Source: Peiella sedimenti
Lineage (GTDB): Bacteria > Pseudomonadota > Alphaproteobacteria > Caulobacterales > Caulobacteraceae
Direction of reading: 5' to 3'
NCBI RefSeq assembly: GCF_030504955.1
Contig: NZ_JAUKTR010000001.1
Coordinates: forward strand, 1-64,000
Length of the DNA: 64,000 nucleotides
Shown here: positions 8,136 through 17,232 of the stretch, one piece after another
Layout of the letters: every line of letters starts with the position of its first letter
Position numbering within the stretch: position 1 is the stretch's first letter
Translations under genes and position numbers: made by a program
Notes under the pieces: generated by a model
Databases searched by the model: none
What the model saw: the letters and a program-made list of their open reading frames with translations, nothing else
Told to the model about the DNA's origin: nothing

Positions 8136-10577
8136 TCAGGCGCGCAGCTGCGCGCCCAGCTTTTCGCACGCCGCCACGATGCGGCCCGACAGCTGCTCGA
8201 TCTCGGCGTCCGTCAGGGTGCGTTCGCGAGGTTGGATAACCACCTCAAGAGCAATGGACTTCTTGCCGTCCGGAACGCCCGCGCCCTGGTAGACGTCGAA
8301 GACCCGCACCTGATCGATCAGGGCCTTGTCGGCCGAGGCGGTCGCGCGGACCAGATCGCCGGCGGGCAGGCCCTCCTCCACAACGAAGGCGAAGTCCCGC
8401 GTCAGGGGCATCAGGTCGGGCAGCTGGGCGGCCGGTCGGGTTTTCCCGCCCTTGCGGCGCGGCTCGGGCACGGCGTCCAAGCGCACCTCAAAGGCGTAGA
8501 GAGGTCCGGGAACGTCCATGACCTTGAGCACGCCCGGGTGCAGCTGTCCGAACTCGGCGATGACCGCCTTGGGCCCCAGCTGCAGGCGCGCGGAACGGCC
8601 CGGATGCCACCAGGGGCCGCCCTGGCCCTGCACCATCTGCAGCGAGCCCACAGGCGCGCCCATCTGCTCCAACAGGGCCATCAGGTCCGCCTTCAGCTGG
8701 AACAGAGGATCGGCCCCCTTGCCGGACCAATGCCGCGGCGTCTGCCCGCTCATCAGCCCCGCGGCGACGGCCATCTGACCGCTGGGCGTATCGTCGCGAA
8801 AAACGGGGCCGACTTCGAACAATGCGAGGTCTGGAAAGCCCCGCGCCATGTTGCGTCCGGCCATGCGCATCAGCCCCGGCAGGGCCGAGGGACGCATGTA
8901 GTCGAGGTCGGAAGCGATGGGGTTGGCTAGGGCGAGGCTGTCATCCTCGCCGCCGCCGAACAGCCGGGCGTCGTCTCGTGACACGAAGGACCAGCCGATC
9001 ACCTCGGACCAGCCCATGGCCGCCAAGGCGCGGCGGGCCGTGCGGACACGGCTCTGGGCCGGAGACAGCACGCCCGAGGCTTTCACCGTCTGTTCCGGCA
9101 GGGCGGTCGACTGGATTCGGTCATAGCCCAGGGTGCGCGCCACCTCCTCGACGAGATCGGCGGGACCCTCCACGTCGCGACGGAAGCTGGGCGGAGTCAC
9201 GCGCCAGGGATCGTTGTCGCCGGAGACCTCGAACCCCAGGTCGATCAGGACGCGGCGCACCATCTCGGGGCGGACGGGGACTCCGGCGAGGCCCGGCACG
9301 CTGCGCCATTCGAAGTCGAACCCTTCAGGAGGCGCCGGCGCCTCCCCGGCGAAAGTGATCTGCGACGGCTCGCCCCCGCAGAACTCAAGGATCAGGCGGG
9401 TGGCCTGCTCTACGCCGGGGACCAGCGACTGGGGATCGACCGTGCGCGCGAACCGGTACTGGGCGTCGGAGTGGATGCCGAGGGTCCGCCCCGTCTGGGC
9501 CGTGACGATGGGGTCGAACCAGGCGCTCTCGATGAAGACGTCGGTCGTGCCCTCGTCGCAGCCGGTGGACTCGCCGCCCATGACGCCGCCCAGGCCGATG
9601 GGACGCTCGCCATTCGCGTCGGCGATGATGCACATCTGGTCGGACAGGTCGTAGGTTTTGCCGTCCAGGGCGATCAGTTGCTCGTCGGCATGGGGCGCGG
9701 GCGAGGCTTCGGCCGGGCCCTTCTCGGCCGATCCGCGTCCGGCGCGGGCGACGATGGTCTGACCGGACAGCTTGGCCAGATCATACACGTGCAGCGGCCG
9801 CGCGCGATCGTAGGAGATCAGGTTGGTCACATCGACCAGCGCATTGATTGGGCGAAGGCCGATCGCGCGCAGGCGCTGTTGCACCCACTCGGGCGAAGGC
9901 CCGTTCTTCACGCCGCGAATGACCCGACCGGCGAAGGCGGGGCACATCTGCGGCGCCTCCAGGCGAACCTCGATGGGGCAGGGGAAGCTTCCAGCCACGG
10001 GGCCGATGGCCGGCGTCTTGAAGCGGCCCAGACCGGCGGCGGCCAGATCCCGGGCGATGCCGACGACGCCCAGCCAGTCGGGGCGGTTGGGAGTCACCTC
10101 GAAGTCGATGACCGGGTCCGCGCCGAAGACCTCGGCCGCGGGCGTCCCCACCTTCAGATCGGCGGCGAGCTCGAGGATGCCGTCGCTCTCGTCGGACAGC
10201 TCCAGTTCAGAAGCCGAACACAGCATGCCGTTGGACACGACGCCCCGAACCGGCTTCTCGACCAGGGTCACCCCCAGGCCCGGCACATAGGCGCCGATGG
10301 GGGCGTAGATGGTCGTCAGGCCCGCCCGCGCGTTCGGCGCGCCGCAGACGATCTCCTTCATCCCATCGACGGTTTCGACCTGACAGACCTGCAGCCGGTC
10401 GGCGTTCGGATGCCGGGCGGCCTCGACGATGCGCGCGACGCTGAAGGGCTTCAGGCGGGACGCGGGGTCGGCGACGTGCTCGACCTCAAGACCGGCCATC
10501 GTCATGGCGTCGGCCACGGCCGACACGTCGGCGTCAGTCTCCAGGTGTTCCTTCAGCCAGGAGAGCGTGAACTTCAT
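8136..10577 (-). CDS. pheT: Phenylalanyl-tRNA synthetase beta subunit
   Basis: An 813-residue PheT of normal length. Domains in order: the OB-fold tRNA-binding domain (about 40-150, with [10 protein letters not shown]), the B3/B4 editing domain (about 215-400, with [11 protein letters not shown]), the B5 domain (about 420-490), the catalytic-like core, and a C-terminal ferredoxin-like anticodon-binding domain ending at LRA. With PheS it forms the (alpha-beta)2 enzyme charging tRNA-Phe; the beta subunit edits mischarged Tyr-tRNA. Its ATG overlaps the stop of the small upstream ORF by 4 bp (ATGA), so PheT translation depends on that ORF being read. Confidence 0.98.
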   Translation of the reverse strand: MKFTLSWLKEHLETDADVSAVADAMTMAGLEVEHVADPASRLKPFSVARIVEAARHPNADRLQVCQVETVDGMKEIVCGAPNARAGLTTIYAPIGAYVPGLGVTLVEKPVRGVVSNGMLCSASELELSDESDGILELAADLKVGTPAAEVFGADPVIDFEVTPNRPDWLGVVGIARDLAAAGLGRFKTPAIGPVAGSFPCPIEVRLEAPQMCPAFAGRVIRGVKNGPSPEWVQQRLRAIGLRPINALVDVTNLISYDRARPLHVYDLAKLSGQTIVARAGRGSAEKGPAEASPAPHADEQLIALDGKTYDLSDQMCIIADANGERPIGLGGVMGGESTGCDEGTTDVFIESAWFDPIVTAQTGRTLGIHSDAQYRFARTVDPQSLVPGVEQATRLILEFCGGEPSQITFAGEAPAPPEGFDFEWRSVPGLAGVPVRPEMVRRVLIDLGFEVSGDNDPWRVTPPSFRRDVEGPADLVEEVARTLGYDRIQSTALPEQTVKASGVLSPAQSRVRTARRALAAMGWSEVIGWSFVSRDDARLFGGGEDDSLALANPIASDLDYMRPSALPGLMRMAGRNMARGFPDLALFEVGPVFRDDTPSGQMAVAAGLMSGQTPRHWSGKGADPLFQLKADLMALLEQMGAPVGSLQMVQGQGGPWWHPGRSARLQLGPKAVIAEFGQLHPGVLKVMDVPGPLYAFEVRLDAVPEPRRKGGKTRPAAQLPDLMPLTRDFAFVVEEGLPAGDLVRATASADKALIDQVRVFDVYQGAGVPDGKKSIALEVVIQPRERTLTDAEIEQLSGRIVAACEKLGAQLRA

Positions 10578-10969
10578 TGCACAGTCCCGCGCAGCAGAAC
10601 CGCCTTCATCTGCTCGATGAAGCCGGGCGCGCCCGTATAGCCGATGGCCGCGAACTGGCAGTTGCGGAAGGCGCAGTTGCGGAAGGGCGCGGGGCCGATG
10701 GCTTGGCTAGAGGACAGCGGCTGGAAGAGGACGCTCAAGGGATCAGGCCCCGTGTAGCCCAGGTTGCAGGCGTCCATGGTGACGCCGTCCAGCGCCATCA
10801 TCACGCCCGGCCCCTCGATGCGGCAGTTGACGAAGGTGCGCCCTTCGATCAGCGGCTTGCCGTTGATGAGCTCGTGCTTGAACAGCTCGAACAGCGAGAT
10901 GGCCACGCCCTCGAAATATAGCTGCGAATAGTCCTCGCACGGGGTCCACTGGATGGGCTGCTGGGTCAT
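10574..10969 (-). CDS. Unknown protein encoded between pheS and pheT
   Basis: A 131-residue soluble protein with no signal or membrane segment and no family I can name. It contains two spaced stretches, [10 protein letters not shown]...MDACNLGY and [11 protein letters not shown], with a repeating N-C/aromatic pattern that suggests a short right-handed beta-helix (pentapeptide-repeat-like). It sits 11 bp after the pheS stop and overlaps pheT by 4 bp (ATGA), so it is in the operon and translationally couples the two synthetase subunits. Function is unknown; position suggests a role with the synthetase, or merely a tolerated insertion. Codon use matches its neighbours. Confidence 0.85.
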   Translation of the reverse strand: MTQQPIQWTPCEDYSQLYFEGVAISLFELFKHELINGKPLIEGRTFVNCRIEGPGVMMALDGVTMDACNLGYTGPDPLSVLFQPLSSSQAIGPAPFRNCAFRNCQFAAIGYTGAPGFIEQMKAVLLRGTVQ

Positions 10970-10980
10970 GGTCGGGAGTC

Positions 10981-12057
10981 TCAGCTGAGGCCGGCGGCGG
11001 CCGAGGGCGCCGAAAGCGGTGAAAAGGCATAGTGGGACAGCCAGCGCACGTCGCCGGCGAACATGTCGCGCAGGTCCGGCATGCCGTACTTCAGCATGGC
11101 CAGGCGATCGACGCCCATGCCGAAGGCGAAGCCCTGGTATTCGACCGGGTCGATGCCGCAGTTGGCCAGGACCTTCGGGTGGACCATGCCGCAGCCCAGG
11201 ATCTCCAGCCAGTCGTCACCCTGGCCGATGCGGATCTCGCCGCCAGATCGGTCGCAACGCACATCCATCTCGGCCGACGGCTCGGTGAACGGGAAGTGGT
11301 GGGGCCGGAAGCGCGTCTCGACGTCCTCCACCTCGAAGAAGCGGGCGACGGCCTGGGCGACGGTCCACTTCAGGTGGCCCATGTGGATGCCGCGGTCGAT
11401 CACCAGCCCCTCGATCTGGTGGAACATGGGCGTGTGGGTGGCGTCGGAATCGCAGCGGTAGGTGCGGCCCGGCGCGACGATGCGGATGGGCGGCTGTTGC
11501 GACTGCATGACCCGCACCTGGACCGGGCTGGTGTGGGTGCGCAGCACCTTGCGCTCCTCGCCCTCGGCGGCCTTGAGGAAGAAGGTGTCGTGCATCTCGC
11601 GCGCCGGGTGGCGCGGCGGGAAATTAAGGGCCGTGAAGTTGTGCCAGTCGTCCTCGATGTCCGGCCCCTCGGCGACCGAGAAACCCATCTCGGCGAAGAT
11701 CTCGATCAGCTCGTCCATGGCCTGCATGGTGGGGTGCAGCCCGCCCTTGTGGCGCGGCGGGGCCGGTAGGGTCAGGTCGACGCGCTCCGACGCGAGACGG
11801 GCCTCAAGCTCGGCCGCCTCGAGCTCGGCCTTCCGGGTGGAAAGGGCGGCTGAGACGCGGTCGCGCAGGCCGTTGATGCGCGGCCCCTGCTCGCGGCGCT
11901 CGTCCGGGGTCATGGCGCCCAGGCCCTTGAGCAGGCCGGAGATGGAGCCGGACTTGCCCAGGGCCGCGACGCGCAGCTCCTCCAGGCGGGCGGCGGTCTC
12001 CGCCGCGCCGATGGACTGGATCAGCTCCAGTTCGAGGTTTTCGAGGTCTGTGGTCAT
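10981..12057 (-). CDS. pheS: Phenylalanyl-tRNA synthetase alpha subunit
   Basis: A 358-residue class II synthetase subunit. After an N-terminal coiled-coil (about 1-85) that contacts tRNA, the catalytic domain shows motif 2 ([21 protein letters not shown]), [17 protein letters not shown] and motif 3 ([17 protein letters not shown]). It makes Phe-adenylate and charges tRNA-Phe with PheT. A strong intrinsic-terminator hairpin lies between rplT and this gene, so expression may be attenuated separately from the ribosomal proteins. The ATG overlaps the TGA of a possible 24-codon reading frame that starts in that hairpin. Confidence 0.98.
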   Translation of the reverse strand: MTTDLENLELELIQSIGAAETAARLEELRVAALGKSGSISGLLKGLGAMTPDERREQGPRINGLRDRVSAALSTRKAELEAAELEARLASERVDLTLPAPPRHKGGLHPTMQAMDELIEIFAEMGFSVAEGPDIEDDWHNFTALNFPPRHPAREMHDTFFLKAAEGEERKVLRTHTSPVQVRVMQSQQPPIRIVAPGRTYRCDSDATHTPMFHQIEGLVIDRGIHMGHLKWTVAQAVARFFEVEDVETRFRPHHFPFTEPSAEMDVRCDRSGGEIRIGQGDDWLEILGCGMVHPKVLANCGIDPVEYQGFAFGMGVDRLAMLKYGMPDLRDMFAGDVRWLSHYAFSPLSAPSAAAGLS

Positions 12058-12090
12058 GGTCTGGTCCGTCTAGCGGCTGCGGCGCCAAGC

Positions 12091-12125
12091 AAAAAGCCCC
12101 CCGGCGCGGGGCCGAGGGGCTTTTG
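12091..12125 (-). terminator. Intrinsic terminator/attenuator between rplT and pheS
   Basis: A strong hairpin: AAAAGCCCC (12092-12100) pairs with GGGGCTTTT (12116-12124), with further GC pairs inside. On the minus strand it ends in GGGGGCTTTTTG, so it can stop transcription coming from rplT. Because pheS follows within 35 bp on the same strand, it may act as an attenuator. It is symmetrical enough to work on the other strand also, but no gene reads into it from there. Confidence 0.75.
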
Positions 12126-12147
12126 CATCTTCCGTGTTCGGAAAGGC

Positions 12148-12501
12148 TTAGGCCAGGGCCGCGCGCACCTTGTCGGCGATGGCCTTAAAGCCCGCCTGAT
12201 CGGCGGCCATGGCGGCCAGGATCTTGCGGTCCAGCTCGATGCCGGCCTTGTTCAGGCCGTTGATGAACTGGGAATAGGTCATGCCTTCGGCGCGCGCCGC
12301 AGCGTTGATGCGCTGGATCCACAGGGCGCGGAAGCTGCGCTTCTTGTTGCGGCGGTCGCGGTAGGCGTACTGACCGGCCTTGTCCACCGCGGCCTTGGCG
12401 GCGCGGATGGTGTTCTTGCGGCGGCCGTAGAAGCCCTTGGCCTGCTCGAGAACCTTCTTGTGCTTGGCGTGGGACGTAACGCCCCGTTTCACGCGAGCCA
12501 T
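12148..12501 (-). CDS. rplT: 50S ribosomal protein L20
   Basis: A full-length 117-residue L20. The basic N-terminus ([20 protein letters not shown]) and the signature [27 protein letters not shown] are intact, and the C-terminal globular domain follows. L20 binds 23S rRNA early in 50S assembly and in many bacteria represses its own rpmI-rplT mRNA. It lies 86 bp downstream of rpmI in the expected order. infC, usual partner upstream in enterics, is not here; an MFS gene occupies that side. Confidence 0.98.
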   Translation of the reverse strand: MARVKRGVTSHAKHKKVLEQAKGFYGRRKNTIRAAKAAVDKAGQYAYRDRRNKKRSFRALWIQRINAAARAEGMTYSQFINGLNKAGIELDRKILAAMAADQAGFKAIADKVRAALA

Positions 12502-12587
12502 GATCTTATTTCCTTCGGGAGCCCCTATCGCTCATCGCGCGGGGCGTGTCTTCAAACTGTGGTGGGATCGAGGTTCAGCCCGCGCCT

Positions 12588-12791
12588 TTAGGCGTAGGGC
12601 ATGTAGGACTTGATCTTCGTGGCGTCCGCGTCCGACATCACCTGCGTGCCGCGGTTCTGACGGATGTACTTGGCGTTGTGGCTGATCAGGCGGTGGCGCT
12701 TGCCGGCCACGCCCGCCTTCACCTTGCCGGTGGCGGTCAGTTTGAAGCGCTTCTTGGCGCCCGATTTGGTCTTCAGCTTGTACTTAGACAT
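12588..12791 (-). CDS. rpmI: 50S ribosomal protein L35
   Basis: A 67-residue L35, normal length, beginning [16 protein letters not shown] and containing [19 protein letters not shown]. The ATG at 12791 is chosen because it gives the exact family N-terminus and has a GGGAAA ribosome site; the frame stays open far upstream without homology. Small basic protein of the 50S subunit. First gene of the rpmI-rplT pair. Confidence 0.97.
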   Translation of the reverse strand: MSKYKLKTKSGAKKRFKLTATGKVKAGVAGKRHRLISHNAKYIRQNRGTQVMSDADATKIKSYMPYA

Positions 12792-13103
12792 TTCCCAGCG
12801 GGCTTTGCGGCCCGTCCTTCTAGATGGTCGTGATGGCCGCCCAGGCATGTCTAGGGCCCGGCGACCGGAAAGGCGGGGCTGATACGCCAAAGCCGCTACG
12901 AAAGCAAGGACTGCCGTGGCAGGGCGCCGGCTCGAAAACGCCGTGCCAAACCGCGCCATCTCCTTTCATGTCGTCATCAGGCCTGTCCGATCGGGCAGTG
13001 TGCGTCGCTCGGCGACGACGTGGACAAGCCTGCGCGAAAACCTGCTCGGAGCCAGGCGCCGCAAGGCTTGCCCGGTGGGCCGAAAGGGGCGTTAGCGCCA
13101 GGG
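12792..13103. other. 312-bp spacer upstream of rpmI
   Basis: No ORF with coding character is seen here. It must hold the rpmI promoter and leader on the minus strand and the end of the MFS transcript. I could not pick out a confident -35/-10 pair or a terminator. Short GC-rich inverted repeats are present, for example around 12966-13016, but none has a T-run. Confidence 0.4.
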
Positions 13104-14333
13104 TCAGGACGCAGGCGCCGCCGCCAACTCGGCCTGGCGCTTGCGGAAGGCGCGCCCGGCGTTCACCGCCATGACGGCGGCGGGAAGCGTCAGCAGGGCG
13201 CCCACCAGGAAGGGCCAGTTCGGTCCCAGGCCTGAGAACAGGGCGCCGGCGGCCATCGGACCCAGGATGCGCGCCGAGGACCCCGAGGCCATGTTCAGGC
13301 CCAGCATGGCGCCCTGACGGTCCGGCGGCGTCGAGCGCGAGATCAGGGCCGAGGTGTTGGGCATGAACATGCTCATGCCCAGGGCGCCCAGGCTCATCAC
13401 CACGGGCACCATCCACCCGGCGGTGGTCAGCACCTGGGCCACAAGCGAGCCTCCGAAGAGCAGGGCCGCCGCGGCGATCACGCGCGCCTCGCCGAAGCGG
13501 CGCGCCAGACGCCCGGCGAGGAAGCCCTGGCCGAACACCGAGACCACCCCGACGACCATGAAGGACAGGCCCACCTCCCGCGCGCCCCAGCCGTAGCGGC
13601 TCTCGGCCCACAGGCCGAAGGCGGACTCCATGCCGGAGAAGGCCGCCATGTAGATCAGCGTCATCAGAAGGACGCGCGACACCACGGGGTTGGCCACGGC
13701 GTCCTGCAGCCCGCCCAGGAACCTGGGGCGGGGCGTGGTCGGATCGGCCTTGGCGCGGCTCTCCTTCAGGAAGATCAGCACGCCCACCGCCGCCAGGCCT
13801 GACAGCCCGGCCGCCACGAAGAGCGGAATCATGTAGCCGGCGTGGCCCAGTTCCGGACGCGTCAGAAGCCCGCCCATGGCCGGGCCGACGATGAATCCGA
13901 GACCGAAGGCCGCGCCCAAAAGGCCCATGCGTCCGGCCCGCTGCTCGGGCGGGGTCACGTCCGCCACGTAGCCCTGAATGGTCGAGATGTTCCCCGCGCC
14001 GAAGCCGGTCGCCAGCCGGATGAGAATGGCGATCCAGATGTCCGGGGCGAAGGCCAGCGCCACATAGCCCAGCGCATTGGCGGCCACCGTGGCCATCAGA
14101 ACCGGCTTGCGGCCGATGCGGTCGGACAGGCGGCCCCACAGGGGCTCGGCGAAGAACTGGCCCAGCGAGTAGGCCGAGAACATCAGCGTCACCTGCCATT
14201 CAGGCGCGCCCAGGCTGGTCCCGAAGAAGGGCAGCAGCGGCACCACGAGGCCGAACCCCGCCAGGTTGACGAAGACGATCGAGAAGAGGATCGCCAGGGC
14301 TGCGATCGAGGTGGGGCGGGTAGCGGCGGACAT
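13104..14333 (-). CDS. MFS multidrug/tetracycline-type exporter (DHA1 family)
   Basis: A 409-residue, 12-helix major facilitator. Motif A between helices 2 and 3 reads GRLSDRIGRKPVL, and the family's motif C-like stretch in helix 5 is GFIVGPAMGG, which marks it as a drug:proton antiporter related to TetA. It would sit in the inner membrane and export a small hydrophobic compound. The substrate cannot be predicted. The divergent AraC-type gene 117 bp away is a plausible regulator, but no operator is obvious. Confidence 0.9.
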   Translation of the reverse strand: MSAATRPTSIAALAILFSIVFVNLAGFGLVVPLLPFFGTSLGAPEWQVTLMFSAYSLGQFFAEPLWGRLSDRIGRKPVLMATVAANALGYVALAFAPDIWIAILIRLATGFGAGNISTIQGYVADVTPPEQRAGRMGLLGAAFGLGFIVGPAMGGLLTRPELGHAGYMIPLFVAAGLSGLAAVGVLIFLKESRAKADPTTPRPRFLGGLQDAVANPVVSRVLLMTLIYMAAFSGMESAFGLWAESRYGWGAREVGLSFMVVGVVSVFGQGFLAGRLARRFGEARVIAAAALLFGGSLVAQVLTTAGWMVPVVMSLGALGMSMFMPNTSALISRSTPPDRQGAMLGLNMASGSSARILGPMAAGALFSGLGPNWPFLVGALLTLPAAVMAVNAGRAFRKRQAELAAAPAS

Positions 14334-14450
14334 GGCCCCCTTTACCGCCCGCTCCGGCGATGCGGAAAGAGCGCTGATCTGAAATTGAGACGCTACCCTC
14401 TAAAGCCTTTGTAACGAGCGAGGCGGCCGCCGCCCGGCTATGCTGACCTA

Positions 14451-15197
14451 ATGCTGCGCACCCTGGCCTTTGGGGAGAACCTGAACCTCGCCGCGACGGG
14501 CGCCGGGGGGCGGGCGACGCTGAGCCTTCACACCGCCGGCGACGAGGCTGGTCTGCACGAGCACGCCGATGGGTACGTGCGCATCCTGCTGTGGGGCGCG
14601 CTCGAGGATGTGACCGCCACGGGCGTCTCGGAGTTCCGCGCCGGGCAACGCTCGCGACACCGCTCAGGGGACCGTCACGCCAATCGCATCGGCGCGGCGG
14701 GCGCCCTGTGCCTGAACTTGCACGGCGCGGCAGACGTGGATGGCTGGACCGACGGGCCTCTGGATGTGGGCGGCCGCATCGCCGCGCATGAACTGGCCTG
14801 GGCGCTGGTGCGGGAGGCTCCGCGTCAGGAAGTGGAGGCCCTGTCCGCGGAGCTTGAGGCGGTCGGCGCCGCGCCGCGCCCCGATCCCCAGGCGGTCTAT
14901 CGGGCGATGGAGGCCCTGGCGGCCGGGGGGAGCGAAAGCCTGGGGCTGGAGCGGCTGGCGCTCCTCTGCGACCGGCATCCCACCCATCTGGCGCGGGCCT
15001 TTCGTAGGGCCACGGGCCTGTCCATCGGCGCCTGGAGCCGCCGCCTGCGCCTGACCCGCGCGGCGGGAGCCTTGCGGGCGAGTCGCGCCAGTATCGCCGA
15101 GATCGCGGCCCAGCACGGCTTTGCGGACCAGGCGCATCTGTGTCGGGACTTCCGCCGGGCCTTCGGCTGCCCCCCCAGCGCCTGGCGAGCGCGCTAG
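14451..15197 (+). CDS. AraC-family transcriptional regulator
   Basis: A 248-residue regulator. The C-terminal AraC DNA-binding domain has two helix-turn-helix units, LERLALLCDRHPTHLARAFRRATG and IAEIAAQHGFADQAHLCRDFRRAFG, ending at CPPSAWR. The N-terminal half is a small cupin-like sensor domain (EHADGYVRILLWG) without an obvious metal site. It is divergent from the MFS exporter, suggesting local control, and its end is followed after about 60 bp by the secreted HEGRH protein. The inducer is unknown. Confidence 0.9.
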   Translation: MLRTLAFGENLNLAATGAGGRATLSLHTAGDEAGLHEHADGYVRILLWGALEDVTATGVSEFRAGQRSRHRSGDRHANRIGAAGALCLNLHGAADVDGWTDGPLDVGGRIAAHELAWALVREAPRQEVEALSAELEAVGAAPRPDPQAVYRAMEALAAGGSESLGLERLALLCDRHPTHLARAFRRATGLSIGAWSRRLRLTRAAGALRASRASIAEIAAQHGFADQAHLCRDFRRAFGCPPSAWRAR

Positions 15198-15259
15198 GGA
15201 CGTTCAAGCCGCCGGGGCTTTCCGCGCGCAGGATCGGGGCCCGATTCATGGAGCCGTTC

Positions 15260-17065
15260 ATGAGGTCCCTGCTGCTCGCGTCCCTCGCCCTGATCGCCGC
15301 CCTGGCCCCCGCAGCCCAGGCCGCGCCCTCCATCGCCGAGGCGCAAGCTCACTACATGGGCAATCGCGTCGCCCAGGCGGAAAGCGCCTTCGCCGAAATC
15401 GCGGACGATCCCGCAGCCAGCCCACGCGACCGCTCCGCCTCCGAACGCGCCCTGGCGCGCATCGCCTGGCTCATCGACGACCGCGCCGACCTCGCCCGGC
15501 CGCATGTGGCGCGCGCGCTGGCCACCGGAACCGACCTCTGCCTGACCCGCAGTCTGGCCGTCCGCATCGACCCGCCGTCCGGCCCGCAAGCCTTGCTGGC
15601 CGCAGCCGAGCTGGCCGCCGCGTGCGACGACCCCCAACGCGCGGATTCCTACCGCGTCGCCCTGCTTGATCTGGTGCTGGAGCGCATGCGCTCGGACCCC
15701 GCCGACGCCTGGGTCGCCGCCTATGGCCAGGTGCTGGCGCAGGTCGTTCCGGAAGGCGCCCAGTCCCAGCCCGCACTGCATCACCGTCTGGCCTACGCCG
15801 TGCTGGACGGCGACGCGGTCGCCGCGCTGACAGCCTGGCGCGGCTATTTCTGGCTTGAGGGCCGGGACATGCCGCCGGTCTTCGCTGACCGCTTCGACAG
15901 CGAGGTGTTTCCCCAAGGCCTCGGCCCCTCGGCCTCGCTCGCCGGTCGCCTGCGGCTGGTCGACCTGCTGATCCGTTCCGGATTCGGCCACGCCGCCGAA
16001 GCTTTTGCCACCCAGCAGGCCCTGGCCGAACGCGCGGGCGACGACCCCTCCTGGATCAGCGCCCAAACCTATTTCGCCCTCCGCCGCGATCTGACCGCAG
16101 CCGAACTGGCGGCCAACCGGCGCATGGCCCGCGGCCAAGACGCGACCGACTTTATCGCCGCGGTCCGCAGCCTCGGCCAACAGGCCTCGGGAGAGACCGA
16201 ACCCGGTCCCATGCTGGCCGCGCTGGGCGAACGCTGGGGCCTCTACGGTTCGGTCGGGACCACCAGCGGCTATCCCAGCCTACACCTGGGCCACATCGTT
16301 CAGGACGACCGACGCGAGGTCCGCGGGTTCGGAGACGCTGCCCCCATCCGCTACATCGCGCTGGAGGGCATGATCGCCAACGGCTTCGAGACCTGGCTCT
16401 GGGACGGCGCGGCCGCCGCCGGCGGCTGGGCCTCGGGCGGCGACACCATCATCCAGATCCGGCCGGGCTACGCTGACGGCGTGCCCGCCGCCTGGACCAT
16501 CTCACGGCCCTCGCCCGCGCGTGAAGAAGCCTTGGCCAACATCGCCCGGCTGGAGGCCCAGGACACGAGCGGCGACCCGGCCGCCCCTCATCCTTCGGTC
16601 CCCGCGCGGCTGCGCCTGCAGGGCATAGACGCCGTGGCGACCGCCCATCCGGACAGGCGCGGCTTCTTGGCGGCCTACTGGGATGCGATCCTCGGCTACA
16701 GCATCTTTCTGCACGAGGGCCGCCACGTACTGGACCAGCGGCTGGACCCCGCACCGCCCGCCGATCAGTTCGAGTACCGGGCCAAGCTGACCGAGCTCGG
16801 CTATTCGCCCCATGTGCGGCTGCCCCTGGCCACCATCCTGTCCGGCGTGACCGGGGCGGACAATCCGCACGCCGTGGGCAATCGACGGGTGCAGGAGGCC
16901 CTGACCGCGTGGATCGAGGCGAACCCCGACGAGGTCGCGGGCTATGACCCCGCCCGCCCCGCAGTGCTGCAGATCGACAAGCTCAGCGACGAGCAGATCC
17001 GCGCTGTCGCCCGCGCCCTCGATCCCCAGGGGCCGGACGGCCGCATCACGGTGACGGCGGACTAG
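15260..17065 (+). CDS. Exported protein with HEGRH zinc-peptidase motif, family unknown
   Basis: A 601-residue protein with a clear signal peptide (MRSLLLASLALIAALAPAAQA). ATG 15260 is preferred because GGAG lies 6 nt upstream; ATG 15248 would add four residues. Residues 25-370 look like helical, Ala-rich repeats (TPR-like in texture). The C-terminal third carries HEGRH (H485-H489), an HExxH zinc motif, then E505 in QFEYRAKLTELGY, a fitting third ligand for a gluzincin. I infer a periplasmic or outer-envelope metallopeptidase; I do not recognise a named family. No membrane helix apart from the signal. It may be cotranscribed with nothing; the next gene is 167 bp away. Confidence 0.75.
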   Translation: MRSLLLASLALIAALAPAAQAAPSIAEAQAHYMGNRVAQAESAFAEIADDPAASPRDRSASERALARIAWLIDDRADLARPHVARALATGTDLCLTRSLAVRIDPPSGPQALLAAAELAAACDDPQRADSYRVALLDLVLERMRSDPADAWVAAYGQVLAQVVPEGAQSQPALHHRLAYAVLDGDAVAALTAWRGYFWLEGRDMPPVFADRFDSEVFPQGLGPSASLAGRLRLVDLLIRSGFGHAAEAFATQQALAERAGDDPSWISAQTYFALRRDLTAAELAANRRMARGQDATDFIAAVRSLGQQASGETEPGPMLAALGERWGLYGSVGTTSGYPSLHLGHIVQDDRREVRGFGDAAPIRYIALEGMIANGFETWLWDGAAAAGGWASGGDTIIQIRPGYADGVPAAWTISRPSPAREEALANIARLEAQDTSGDPAAPHPSVPARLRLQGIDAVATAHPDRRGFLAAYWDAILGYSIFLHEGRHVLDQRLDPAPPADQFEYRAKLTELGYSPHVRLPLATILSGVTGADNPHAVGNRRVQEALTAWIEANPDEVAGYDPARPAVLQIDKLSDEQIRAVARALDPQGPDGRITVTAD

Positions 17066-17232
17066 AACGGAACGATCCGGGTGCGCCCCGGGTTGGGCCC
17101 TGCGTCAATCCCGCGCGCGTGCATTGCCATGGGGGCTGGGTTTCCCTAGATGGCCTCCTCGCGCGCGCCGGTCGCTCCGTCCCGCCGCCGCAGGATCAAG
17201 GACGGGCGCTCATATCCAGGGAAAACGCTGAG

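Noticed and set aside
14200..15333. Minus-strand frame of 377 codons across the AraC gene and the MFS start
   Set aside because: Arg/Pro/Ser-rich shadow of the AraC regulator; its end lies in another frame of the MFS gene.
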